Of a DNA stretch of 64,000 nucleotides, positions 1-12,800 are shown piece after piece (position 1 is the first letter of the stretch; every line of letters starts with the position of its first letter). The notes beneath the pieces are model-generated. The model worked only from the letters and a program-made list of their open reading frames with translations, ran no database searches and was not told the DNA's origin. Position numbers and translations under genes: made by a program. Origin of the DNA: Oreohelix idahoensis (Eukaryota > Mollusca > Gastropoda > Stylommatophora > Oreohelicidae); assembly GCA_024509875.1 (NCBI GenBank), contig JAMPIV010019873.1:62001-126000 (forward strand), given 5' to 3'.

Positions 1-313
1 ACCAAGTTAAGGAAGGCACCTATAAATTCTAACATAAAATTACAGAAGATACCCTTGTGTTCTAATGTTATGTTAAGACCCGGCCATTATCAACAGAAGG
101 CCATTCTGTTTCTCCATCTATTACGTTTCTCAATCAAATGTCGACATTTCACTCTTATTATACTGGTCTAATGTTGTCCACTCACTATTTTTTAGTGGTT
201 ACACAAATTTAAAAACAAGATTCACTTAACTCAGCTTTTGTATTTTAAACAAGAAATATTTCAAATTAATAAAAAATAAAAAGAAAATATTTTAAAAGCG
301 TGGGGCGCTTAAG
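1..313. other. No gene or repeat recognised
   Basis: AT-rich sequence without a recognisable coding region. It lies in the NAA20 intron that follows exon 4, because that gene runs leftwards out of the window. Confidence 0.5.
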
Positions 314-325
314 TGCTTATCATAT

Positions 326-790
326 ACAGTATTTCCCCCTTTTACGTGACCAATACGTTCCAAGACCCCTCGTGTAAACTGAAAATCGCGTATAATAGTG
401 CACCCCATATACAGTATACGTGTATTTCCTATATGTTAATACCTATCACACATTTTTTTCCTATAAATAAGGTAAATGAACACTATAGTAACAATTATTA
501 AAGTAAAATACTGTAATAATAAAAGTAATTTAAAATATAATTATAACAATACAGTACTAGCCTACTTTCTCTCTCTCACTCTCACCATTCATACACGTTA
601 TCGTACTCACCCTTCTCTTCGGCCATCTTCTTGACTTTTTTCCTTTCTCACTAAATCTAAAATTTTGATCTTTTCCTCTATAGTAGGCACTTTACGACTT
701 TTCTTAGGCTTTTCAGAACTACCAGCATCACTACTCTTGCGCTTTGGGGCATTATTACTCAGAAAATAGCGTTAATAATAAAACAAAGGA
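326..790 (-). mobile_element. Tigger/pogo-like DNA transposon fragment
   Basis: The left end (from about 326, ACAGTATTTCCCCC then CGTTCCAAGACCCC) resembles terminal repeats of Tigger elements. On the minus strand, about 750-640 reads as a lysine-rich N-terminus, with KRKSSDAGSSEKPKKSRK followed by a helix EEKIKILDLVRK. This is typical of the start of the CENP-B-like DNA-binding domain of Tigger transposases. The frame then breaks and no catalytic domain follows, so this is an internally deleted or truncated remnant. The other end was not found. Family recognition is by eye. Confidence 0.45.
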
Positions 791-1436
791 AAAATGCTTT
801 CACAAAAACACTTGTTACAAGCAAGAACTCCGGACAGGGAATGCAGCGGGATTCGAGATACTGGCGTAAAAAATGGAATGACTCACAGTGACGCTACCCA
901 GAGTGAGAAATACTGTGATGGTACGATATGGTGCAAGACTTTAATGGCGCTTTGGAAATGGAACAGATATGGCACTCAATTAAAAATGTACATTTTCCGT
1001 ATTGTTAGACTTTTTTTCCCTTGATCGCCAATCATGTATACATGAAACCATGTGATTTGAGTTTGCGTAAAATGCGGTCCTATTGTACTTTATCCATAAG
1101 TGTCTAATGAAGTATAAAGCAGAAGTTAATTTCATGCAGAATCAGCACCCCACACTTTCTGTCAATTTGATGTTACATTTTTTTTACTGCAAGTTATAAA
1201 CTCCTTTAAAAATTATTTTTGGCTTTTTAGTGCATTAAAAGCGTGTGTTTAAAATACTTTTTTTTTTATTTTCTTCTTTTTAGTGTTAGAAAAATTATGA
1301 CATACTAAAACATAAACACTATTTTTACTTATTGTAAATTTGGTCTAAAATTTCTTACGTGATCCATTTCTTATTAGAGTATCAATATTACATGGCTTTG
1401 TGTCTGTTAATTTGGTGCAATCAATTTCTTCAATTT
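791..1436. other. No gene recognised
   Basis: Intronic or intergenic AT-rich sequence with no supported coding region. The right part of the Tigger-like fragment may extend into it, but no matching terminal repeat was found. Confidence 0.4.
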
Positions 1437-1447
1437 GAAGGCCATCT

Positions 1448-1747
1448 TCTTCTTCTTCTTACTTGTTCGTCCTGAAAAGGACGTTGGTTGCGTTGTGTCT
1501 GTTTATGCTGGAGCTGTGATATCTGTGCCTTTCGGCCGACACATCCGACTTCAGCACGGCATTTTTTGGGACCGGGTTTGCCTTCCCTCTTCGATCCCTA
1601 CTCTCTCAGCCAGACTGCAGTCTGTTTTCAGGACCACCACGTGGAGGTGGAGTAGGGTCTTGGTTAGCTCTGGTTCGCTGACCCTGATGCAAGCAATCAA
1701 GCTATGGGTAGCTGACTGCATTCTCTATTGCTGCATCTTTGGGTCCC
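1448..1747 (-). mobile_element. Short retroposon (SINE or LINE 3' end), minus strand, with 11-bp TSD
   Basis: A 300-bp GC-richer insert is flanked by perfect 11-bp direct repeats GAAGGCCATCT (1437-1447 and 1748-1758). Its left end is a (TCT)n run, so on the minus strand it ends in an (AAG)n tail. A microsatellite tail plus a target duplication is the mark of LINE-mediated retroposition. Whether it is a SINE or a 5'-truncated LINE 3' end cannot be decided. The long plus-strand open frame across it is coincidental. Confidence 0.65.
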
Positions 1748-1758
1748 GAAGGCCATCT

Positions 1759-2143
1759 AGAGATCGAACTTGACTTTCCCTTGATTAATATTTTTATAAT
1801 TTGGATTGTTTACCTTGATTTAGCTAGATACTTGGTTGAGTAATGCCCTGTTTTAAGTATAGAAAAAAATTAAGCACACCACGTACTCTTGAATTTTTAA
1901 TTAACTTAATTATGGCCCCTGATTTGTTTACATTTCTTTACGAAAAACTTTAATTATTCATAATGTCATAATTACAATATTAAATTATTAAATAATTGAC
2001 TGATTATTGTATTGTCATTGGGAATACACAACTATGCCAAGTTTCAGAGCTATTGCTCATCTGGAAGTGATTGAAAAATCGATTGCAAGATTTGAAAGTG
2101 ACATGAAAGTGACATACAAGTGAAGTTAAATAAAAGTACAAAC
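1759..2143. other. NAA20 intron 4 sequence, nothing recognised
   Basis: AT-rich sequence directly after the donor site of NAA20 exon 4. No further NAA20 exon was found between here and the window start. Confidence 0.6.
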
Positions 2144-2273
2144 CGTTCGGAGATGTCCTCAAGCCCTTTCATCAGCTTTCCTGCCAAGCCCAGACGTCGA
2201 AACTCTGGTGCAACACTTAATGCTGTCACATGACCATGCCACTGTTCACCTGATCCTTCAGCTTTCCCCATAA
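2144..2273 (-). CDS. NAA20: NAA20 exon 4
   Basis: 130 bp on the minus strand. The acceptor is a T-run ending in ACAG just before 2273, and the donor GTTTGT is at 2143-2138. It begins with TT, which completes the Ile codon opened by exon 3, and ends inside the Arg codon of ISER. It encodes the GNAT core with motif RRLGLA. Confidence 0.95.
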
Positions 2274-3843
2274 CTGTAAAAAAAACTCATTAATAAGGTT
2301 TCAGAACACTGTCCCAGGTCAATGACTTTATTTTAACATTACTGTTCACACAGCTTTTCTTTTATTTTTGAGTTCATAGTCTCTGGCATGTCTATATCTT
2401 TTTTTACAGGTATTCTGCTGTGCTGGGTTCTTTACACCCTAATTTTTCTTAAAAAAAACGCTATACAAAGTGGACAACCCAATATAATGTGGGCGATTGT
2501 GTCCAAACTTTGGCAATGCATTATGAGTGTGGTATGGAATTTCCTTATTTAGGTGCAAATTTATCAACGTTTGACAGAAATCAGCAACATGAAGGATGTC
2601 TAGCATAAGCACAAACAACTATCGTCAGACCTGAATGAGCAAAAATAAATAAACGATTATATTATACACAGTATTTCAAAATTATGTAGACATACTTCAA
2701 ATGCATATAGCTCACACATAACTTAACATAAAATTCTGTTATTTTGTAAGAATAGAGCTGAATAATGCTACATAACAAATGAATAGTGCTATTAGATTAT
2801 TACTCATGAAGTGTTTTTGTTAAATAGAAGGTTGTGCTCATCTCAAAACTCGCACAGTGAGGGACCTGAGATATCAAATTAAAACTGTGTGGTTCACTAT
2901 TCATTTAGTAACAATACAGAATGGCAGTCAGTTACTCATCGCTGTCAACAATGTGTAGTTGCAGGTTATCAACACTTTGAACATTTGTGACTTTAAATAT
3001 GATAATGCCATAATTCTATCTCAAATGATAATTAAGTTATCAGTCTTCAAAGTGTATATACATAATTTTGAAACACCCTGTGTATCATGTACATCTTTTA
3101 TTTTGGATGCTGAAAAAAAAAAGTTTCACTCAAATGTTCTGAGTTGTTATTGCTAAACTTGTAATTCGTTCAACCTTGATGCACGTGAGAAGGGTGATAT
3201 AGGCAAAATTAGGTCCAACCTCTGACTGAGGTACAAGCGATCCCGCGTTATGTCAGCTCTACAGTGTATTAACTCATTCTGCCCAACTGGCGTATGGCGC
3301 GCCAGATAGGCTTTTCCTTAATACCCAATGGCGTACCATGCGCCAGCGTGATATATGTCGAATTTGAACGGAAAATTATAAAATACCTGGAAACAAGCCG
3401 GTTTTTTAAAATCATTTCATTACATCCGGCACATGTGTGTGAACGTTTGTGAGCAAAAACAAAATTTGCGAAGCTAAAATTGTGTGCTTTACATCCATTG
3501 CTGGGAGCCGCGCTAGCGTAGTGGTTACAACACCGCTCTGGCGACCGGGTGATACAGGATCAAACCCGGGCGACGGCATTTGGGGATTTTTCGTCGACCG
3601 GGATTTGGACTGGATTAACTCGAGACCTGGCGAGAACATTTGAAGAGTGTCGTCGACCAGGGACTGGCGGCTCCTGAGCCAACCCAGCTGCAATGGGTAC
3701 CTCCGAAATCGGCGAGTATTTGCCTGAATGGCGAGGGACACCTGTCTCTGTACAAGAAATAAAGGGATACTCACGTAAAATCAATGTCAGGTTAGACATA
3801 AAATAATAACCTGAGATTTCGCCTCGAGTATTAGCGGGCGAAC

Positions 3844-3890
<47 letters not shown>

Positions 3891-6800
3891 ATCCATTGCT
3901 AATTATTTGTTCACGAACAAAATGCAGCAAGATTCTTCTTCTAAACACTGGCTATCAGCTGATCAAGCAAGAGTGCTTATTTCTCAGTGGACAGAAGATA
4001 ATTCTAGCGACAGTGATTTGGAAGTTAGTTTTAGTGATTCAGATGAGGACGTTTTAAAGACTTTGTGTCAGAATGTACATGAAAGTGATTATTCTGATGG
4101 TGATGCTGAGCAGCTAATTGAACAGGCATCAGGTAGCATTAAAACAGCTAAACTATCAGTCAGTAAAGGAAAAGGAAGGGGTAAAAACCCCATTCTGACA
4201 ACCAGTAAAGCTAAGAGGACTGGCACAAGTCTAGAGGCAGCTGCATCCTCACAAGATGTCCCATAGTGGTAAGAAATTACTGAGGGCATGACACAAAATG
4301 CATTTCGATTTTGTCCAAAGAGAACACCAGGTGTGACTGAGGGGCATGACCTGTCAACCCCGTTGAAATGTTTCAATGTTTTGTTTACAGATGAAGTTAA
4401 AGATGTGCTTCAATCAACTAGCTATAGGAGGAAGCATATTCCCACATAAAAAATACATAAAGCAATGTGGATTTCACCAGACCACAGAACTGAGAATCAG
4501 ATTGATCACATATGCATAAGTAAGAAGTTTAGGTCATCATTGCATGATGTAAAAGTATGTACAGGACCAGATGTGGTATCAGACCACCATCTTCTGTTGG
4601 CTTAAACAAAATTAAAACTCAAGAAATTTACAACAGTATATAACTAGACAACAGTATAATGTTGAATATCTAAGAAATCAGGAAATAAGAGAAAAATGTT
4701 GAATCACAGTATCCAACAAATACCAAGTGCTCCAACAGCTGGAAGATGAAACAGATATGGAAGACCACTGGCAACAAGTAAAAAATATATGGAATGAGAC
4801 ATGTTAAGAAGTACTGAGAAAAAGAGAACATCAGCACAAAGCATGGATAACAAAAGAAACCATTAGCAAGATAGAAGACAGGAAAAACAAGAAAGCAGAT
4901 TTAAACAGAAGCAAAACTAGAAGCTCCAAAGCCAAGGCTCATGAAGTGTACATAGAAGCAAACAAAGAAGAAACATCAAAAGAGACAAGAGGAAGTATAT
5001 TGAAGAGATGGCAAGGGAAGCAGAGGAAGCTGCAGCCAAAGGAAATATGAGGGACCTATACAACAACACAAAGAAGCTAACAGGGTAATATAAGCAAGCA
5101 AATGGCCTCATAAAAGATGAGAATGGAAAACTGCTTAGTAATATACTAGAACAAATAAAGAGATGGACAGAACATTTTGAGGAACTCAATAGACCAGCTA
5201 CATCTAATCCACCAGACATCCAGCCAGCAGAAGAGGAGCTACAAATCAGCTGTGAACGACCAAGTAGAGAAGAAATAAAGAAAGCCATAAAGCTTACGAA
5301 AGATGGAAAAGCAGCTGGTCCAGACTGCATTCCAGCAGAAGTAATCGAAAGAGATATTGATACCTGTGATGGACGAACTCGGCTGACCCTGAACTTTGTT
5401 GTAATTCTTGTATAACGGGACTTCTTTCACGTGGATTCATTAGCTATGCAACTGTTCCACAGAGGGCAAACACGTTTGCTGATTGATATGCGGAAAGTTT
5501 ACCTATCGTTGATTCTGGTCATCGCATTGATTTAAGGAGAGATTAAATCACGCCCACTAACATCTCTTGAACAATCATAGGCAGTTATTTTAATTAACTT
5601 GGCCAGTGGGGGGCGTCGCCAGAATCAAACAGGCACAGCGACCAAGATCAAAGAGACAGACTGAGGGATTTCAGGGGAGACTATCGGCGTTATCAAAGAC
5701 AGTAGTGGTCCCTGATACGAGATGCAGTTGCTTGCCGCTATTTCGCGTCTCGGTGTCAATCGTAGAACCGAGCGAACGGGGAAGCCGAAACGGGCAGCAG
5801 CGAGCGGATACAGAGACCAGGGGGCGGCTTCTTCTCTTGATTTGGCGGTCAGATCCCCAAAAGTTCGTGAGATCAAATAAGCTGTCAAGTTTATCATGTC
5901 CCACTCAACTTACATTCCATTTTAGCTAAATAGACCATGAAGACTAGACACGTTATCACTCGCTGGCCAGACCTTTACAGAAGCACTAGCTTTATTGAAA
6001 TCTTGTTATAGATTTTCCCCTGGATTTTATATATAAATTTGCAGTGATTTCTATTCTGTGCAAAGCGAGTGATCGTACCTGCGGTCCCAGCTAAATAAAG
6101 AAAGAAATAAAGAAATCATCCTATAAACTTCCAGTCATATTGAAGAAACATTTCTTTTAAAACATAATCTTGTGGCGGTCCTTGCGACCTAGCTGTCAGA
6201 ATTAAATGAAATAAAGCCCACCCAAGAACATTTTAAAGAATAATCATCAAATTACCCTTACAAACCTGTAAGATAAACTGGAAGGTAATCATCGCCAGTA
6301 GCGATATCATATTTACTGTTTACTGTGAGAGAGTACATATTTTCCTGACTGTGACTGAGCCTAGTTTTTTTCCTAAATTGGATTTAATAAAACTATCATC
6401 ACGCATTGAAGGAATTTTACCATAGCGGAGGATTAAAAGAGACCACTTCATTTTCACCCCTGTGCCGAACGGTGTTAGTGCCATCCCATAGACTCCTTTT
6501 ATATATATAATAAAAACACGAGAACTCTTAGTCTTCAAGTCTTGCGATAAGTGAGAATATTTGTTACCAACAAACCCTCGCAAACATCTGGGGCGGGACA
6601 TCGAAGGACTAGACAGTTCATATGTCGAAAGAGTACTTGCTGTTTTTATATACTTTTTATGGATCGTCTGAGGCTGCATTCGGTAAGTGTGTGAGTATAT
6701 GAGTGTGGATCCTCACGCGTGTGTATGAATGACAGGAAATTTAATCGTTTTCTTTTGTAAACCTGTTGTTAACTTTCTTGCCTAGTAATATAATTTTTCT

Positions 6801-9800
6801 GTATTCCCTGCTTTGTTCCTTTAAGGGGGAGTTGCTAATTGGTTAACTCTGTTTAAAAACCCCCTCCTTTCCATTTGCTTAGTAAAGGGAAGAACAGCTG
6901 GGAAGAACAGGTTTTTTTCTATCACCTATACCTAACTTTGTAACACCTCTTTCAGAGTAATTAACTTCACTGTTAGGTTAACGTACCTATGTTCCTGATA
7001 TTATCTATCTCTGGACTGGGTTTATCTTTGTCTAATAAGCGGGAAGGGCTTAGTCGATACCAATCTTCTTCACCCCTCCCAAATTTGTTATTTGCATTTG
7101 TGTACTTATGATAATTTATGTAATACCTGATATTTGTTAGTGGTTGATGTTTAAAGTGAATAAAATCACATAAACTCATTTAGTTCTGTGTTGGATATAC
7201 CCAAAGCCCAACATTTCCCCTATTCGTTTAATATAGTTTGTATCTACATCGTCTGTGTGTGTGAAAAACACCAAATCGGTGTGCGCGCAGATGCGTGTCT
7301 GGAAAACTGGCAAATAATTGTTTGACCAGGAGAGCGGAAGAGAAGATTGAGAGAAGCGATTTGTCGTAAATAAGTCTGTCTTTACTCTCCTCCAGCACGC
7401 TGTGAAGCAACTATTTAATATCTACATTTTCTATCACTGAGCTTGCCATCATCATTTTCCACTCTAAACCGGACCACTATTTCTAAGACTCTTTTCTCTC
7501 AAAATAAATTTACGACAATATTTGGCTGGCTCGCCGGGATTATTTTGAGATACATTTGATGCACACATATTTGTGGGCTGGTTCTGGGATCTTGAGCTAC
7601 ATTTGAGGCAATCGCATAGCCGGGTTAAAGATATTTTGAGTCTGATTTAGTCTGGGTCTAACTAGGTAGAGTGTGAATGATTTGTCTTGTGAATTAGGGA
7701 AATAAATAAATAATTACACCCCTAGACAAACGTTCTTTAAGTATTTGGGTTGTCCACACAGCATATTTACAGGTTGTTTTCTCTCCACAGCAGTAGAAAG
7801 TACAGATAAACAAAAATATTTGCTATTTTAATTATCCTCTGGCGGAGATAATTCTATTTCTTTCTTTATAAGAGTTGCTGGGATTGCGTGATTGTTTTAC
7901 AGTCACTAAGGTTTTTTGAAGTTAAAAAGAGTTGAGCTTAGCTAAAGACGGATTGTTCTGATTTTTAAAAATTAAGTTAACAACGTCTCATCTCAATAAT
8001 TGACTTTAGGGATGGAGTTTGTTGTCAGAGATTTAAAATTTAGGGGAAAAATTTTTTTTTTTCCTTTTAAATTGTTTTAATTTAAATTTTTCTCTACTGT
8101 TAGTAAAAGTAGATTTTTTTCCAGTGTAACTTACCATTTAGTGGCATAGTCGCTTGCGTTTAGAGCCTTAATTGCCAGATAATAGCAGCGATAAGTTTGC
8201 ACAGTACAGGTAGGAGGTAACTCTAGTAAATTTTTTTTTACTTTGGTTCTTTTCGTAGCGGCTTTGAGTTTTCCCCTTCTTGTTCCATCTTACTATTCTC
8301 TAGTCTTAGAAGCATCCAGTTCTTTGACAATGGCAGAGAGAATTAGGATAAGATCCCTTTTGAGGCAAGAGGCCAAGGACTCAGGACTAGACACAGAAGC
8401 TGCGAATCTGTTTATCAACCAGGAACTTCAAAGGTATGACGCGGAGGAAGAGAGGGCAGAAGCTAGGAAGAAAGAAGCGGACGATCGTCAATTGGAGCAG
8501 AAGAAAATTGAGGCAGAGATGGACGCCCGCAGGGAAAGAGAGAAGGAGAGACAATGCGAAGAGAGAGAGACAAGGAAAGACAGTATGAATTAGCGCTCAA
8601 GGCTTTAGAGAGTCGGAGTGCCTCTACTTCAAATAATGGAGAGCCTTCTTCGCCCCAGTCTCAAACAATGGATCTCTCCAGCACTCAGTCTGCCCAATTA
8701 ACTGCTATGTCGTTTTCTTTAGAATCTTTTCCTAGCCCTAACGAAAAAATTGACAGCTACCTAGAAAAAATTCGAGAGACTCGCGAATCTTTATGGGTTA
8801 GAGAGTACCCGCTGGGCGCTCAAACTTTCAACGTCACTGAAAGGCAATGCTTATGACGTGTACACAAAGCTGGGACCGAATCAACATGATTATGACCTGT
8901 TGAAGAAGGCCTTACTACAGCAGTTTGAGATGACTGCCCGAAAGTTTCTGCAGTTGTTCAGAAACAGCCGAAAAGAGAGCACGGAAACATTTCCCCAGTT
9001 CTCTTCACGTCTCACGGGTTATCTGACAAAGTGCATTGAATTATCTGACCTACCTCTTTCATATGAGGGACTCCTCGAACTTGTTCTTGTGGAGCAGATA
9101 AAATCCACTTTGTCGAATGAAACTCGTAGATTTTTGGCTGAACAGGGGGCAGTCAGGCTTGAAGACATACTCAATAAAGCCGAACGCTATAGCAATGCAA
9201 TGGCCGAACTTCCCAGCACTAAACGTAAACCCACCGATGAGCCATCTCGAAAACAGAATCTAGAGCAGGCATCCTATTCTTCCACTTCCTCTCAACATTA
9301 TAACCAACGAGATAACAATACCCAGAAACCTCCCCAGGAAAAATCGAAATTCTACAAAACCCGATACCCCCCCAACAACAATTCTGATCAACCCAACAAG
9401 CCTACGTGGCAGCGCGGCCACCAAGGTCAAGGAAAAGGGAAGACCCCTACACCAGGAACGTCTGATCAGGGCAAACAAACCGGTGCAAACCGCATTGGAT
9501 GTTTGCATACAGCCTCGAAAGGTAGAGTCAATGTCAGTGATTCTCAACCTGAGGGGGACCGACCCTCAACTCGAGGAACTGTAATTTTGAATGGTACCTC
9601 AACTACTTGTCTTTTTGACACTGGATTAAGTTTTGATTGTATTGTCGCTAGGCACCTAGTCAAACCCGGTCAGGAGACAGAGGAAACCGTCAAACTTAGT
9701 GGAGTTTTCAGGAGTGATGCACCCAGGACGCTTCCTATCGCACTGGTAGAAATACACTCTGACTTTGTCAGAGGAGTTATTAAAGCGGCCATAATGGATG

Positions 9801-12800
9801 ATCCGATCTACCCAGTTATCCTGGGATGTAGATATGTGTTCATTGGGAGACCTAAGGAGCCGATTGTGGCAGCGGTAACCACAAGAGGGCAAGCCAAGAA
9901 GGAGAGGGAGCCTGCGCCAAACTTGTTGCCGAATGAACTGAAGGAGGCGCAACAAAAGGACCCTACTCTGGCGCCCTGCTTTAAAAAACTGCCCATGGCT
10001 AAGGACCCCAGACACAACGGAGACATCTTTTCTAAGGATGGTGTATTGTATCGTAGAACGGGCAACCCGGACACGGGGAATAACCAGCTCCTAGTACCGA
10101 CGCAGTACAGAAACCAGATCTTAGAAATGGGGCACTCTCTTCCCTTTAGCGGACATATGGGACAAAACGCCACTATTCAGCGAATAAAAAACCACTATTG
10201 GTGGCCAGGAATGAACTCTGACATTGTCAGGTATGTGAAATCCTGCGCCCAGTGCCAACGGGTAGCACCCAAGCACTTGACACCCCCAGTACCTATGGGG
10301 CAAATGCCAATAGTAGGGACTCCATTTGAACGGGTTGCTGTCGACATTATTGGTCCTCTGGAAAAGACCAAAAGAAGGAACAGGTTCATCCTGACCTTAG
10401 TTGACACTTGCACTATGTGGGCCGAAGCCGTACCGCTACCATGCACTAATTCCAAGCATGTCGCAGAAGCCCTTGTGCAAGTTTTTACACGGTTGGGATT
10501 CCCTCAACAAGTTTTGACGGACAATGGATCCCAATTCCGTAGCCTGTTAATGGAGGAGATCTTTAAGATCTTGAGGGCCAAACATATCCACACAAGTCCC
10601 TACCATCCGGCCGGAAATGGGCTCGTGGAACGTGTTAACGGTACCCTCACCATGATGTTACGTAAGCTGGGTCAGGAGAAACCGGAAGACTGGGACCAAT
10701 ATATATCGGCTGCCTTATTCGCCTACCGAGAGGTACCCCAAGCGTCTACGGGTTTTGCGCCAGCTACACTTTTATTTGGCAGACCTATTAAGGGGCCACT
10801 AGAAGCCTTACTTCGGTCCCTGACAGACCAGAAGGCTGACGAGACAGTCGTCTCTGCAAGCATGTATGTATCTGAGCTTAAGGAAAAGCTAAAGCTAGGA
10901 TGGGATCTAGCTACTACCAACCTTAAGAAAGCCCGCGCTAAAATTACTAAAAGATACAACAAAGCTGCAAAAGAGAGAGAACTACAACCAGGGGAGAAAG
11001 TCCTATTGCTACTTCCAACCGGAAGCAATAAACTTCGCATCGGATGGCAAGGACCGTTTACCATCCTTAAAAAGATCTCACGTACCAACTACAAGATCTC
11101 CATCAAAGGAAAGGAGAAGGTCTTCCACATAAATCTGCTAAAGAAATATTTGGAAAGACCGGTGCCATCCTCCGAGCATCTCCTGGCTGTCGCCATAGCA
11201 ACGGAAGACGAGGAAGATGATGATGGTTGCATGGAGTATCCATTGCAACCCACAGAATCCTTTAAAGATGTCAAGTTCGGCGACAATCTCTCACGAGAAC
11301 AACAAACAGAAACCAGGGCTCTACTAAAACAGTACAGTGCAGTCTTAACGGATGTACCTGGTCGAACAAATCTCATTGAATTTGATATGAAAGTAACAAA
11401 CGAGACCCCTGTTCAAACCAGAGTTTACCCCATCCCGTACGCTAAAGCTGATGCACTTCGTGGAGAAATAGACAAGCTGCGTCAGGCAGGAATTATCAGT
11501 GAGTCTACATCTCCTTACAGCTCGAGTGTAGTGCTGTTGCAGAAGCCCAATAAGGAAGTTCGGCTGTGCATTGATTACAGGTTGCTAAACGCGGTAACGG
11601 AATTCCAGCCCGAACCTCTCCAAACTGTTTCTGAGTTGTTCACCAAGCTCAGCAAAGCAAAGATCTTCTCCAAGATTGACCTCAGCAAAGGTTATTATCA
11701 AATACCAGTCAAGGAGGAAATTAAACCTTTGTTAGCTTTCAGCACTAGTGAAGGACATTACACATTTAACGTGATGCCGTTCGGTTTGCATAATGCACCA
11801 GGAGTGTTCACCAGGATGATGAGGAAGCTTCTACAACCTTTGCAAAGTCCCCATATCCATAATTTCATGGATGACATCTTAATTGCATCGGAAACCTATG
11901 AAGAACATATTGCTACGGTTGCTATGCTCCTCAGGAGACTACAGGAAACGGGTCTCACAGCCAGACCTAGCAAATGTCTCATCGGGTTGGAACAGTTAGA
12001 CTTCCTGGGGCACACTATTTCTCACGGATGCAGTTGGCCTATTAAGAAGAACGTGGAGAAAATAATGGCAGCAAAAAGACCCCGAACGAAGAAAGACGTA
12101 CGTTCCTTCATATCGCTATGTGCATACTATCAGAAGTACATCCAGAACTTCAACGGACTGATGGCACCTCTGACTGACCTCACAAAGAAAGGTTGTCCTG
12201 ATAAGGTCATATGGGATCAAAAGTGCGAACACGCGTATAGCACTTTGAAAGGACAGTTGTCTGCATACCCCATTTTGAGGTTGCCTGACCTCAAGAAACC
12301 TTTTGTACTGAGAGTCGACGCGTCAGGTCAGGGCATCGGGTCAACACTGCTTCAAGCCGATGACAGTGACCTGAACATGCTATTTCCAGTTGCCTATGGC
12401 AGTCGGAAATTAAATAAAGCGGAACGGAACTACAGCGTAGTTGAAAGGGAATGTCTTGCTCTGATTGACGGTATCAGACGCCATCATGAGTTTCTTTATG
12501 GTACATCTTTCACGGTGCAAACAGACCACGCTCCGTTAGCATTTCTTGGTGCCAATAAAGAATTTAACGCAAGGATCATGCGTTGGGCGCTTCTTTTAAG
12601 CGTTTATTCTTTCAAAGTGGAATATATTCCGGGAAGACAGAATGTCGGGGCTGATTTCCTGAGTAGAAACTGGACTACAGAGGAAGAGGAGGAAGGTGAA
12701 GATACCAATCATCCAAAAGTTACCGATCACGGCAGCTTCATCGTCATAAATCAAACATGAAAACATGTTTTCACGTCTCAAAAGAGGGGACGATTGTGAT

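Noticed and set aside
1435..1773. 112-codon plus-strand frame
   Set aside because: It lies inside a retroposed insert with target duplications and reads antisense to it; no protein family is recognisable.
3412..3892. Minus-strand open frames across SINE copies (also near 36743-37162 and 50293-50689)
   Set aside because: They are antisense readings of a tRNA-derived SINE and are shared because the SINE is shared.
6320..6679. Open frames of 60-119 codons that are identical in both LTRs (also 13750-14109 and others)
   Set aside because: Identity only reflects the duplicated LTR DNA. The frames overlap on both strands, have no domain, and are not placed like a known accessory gene.
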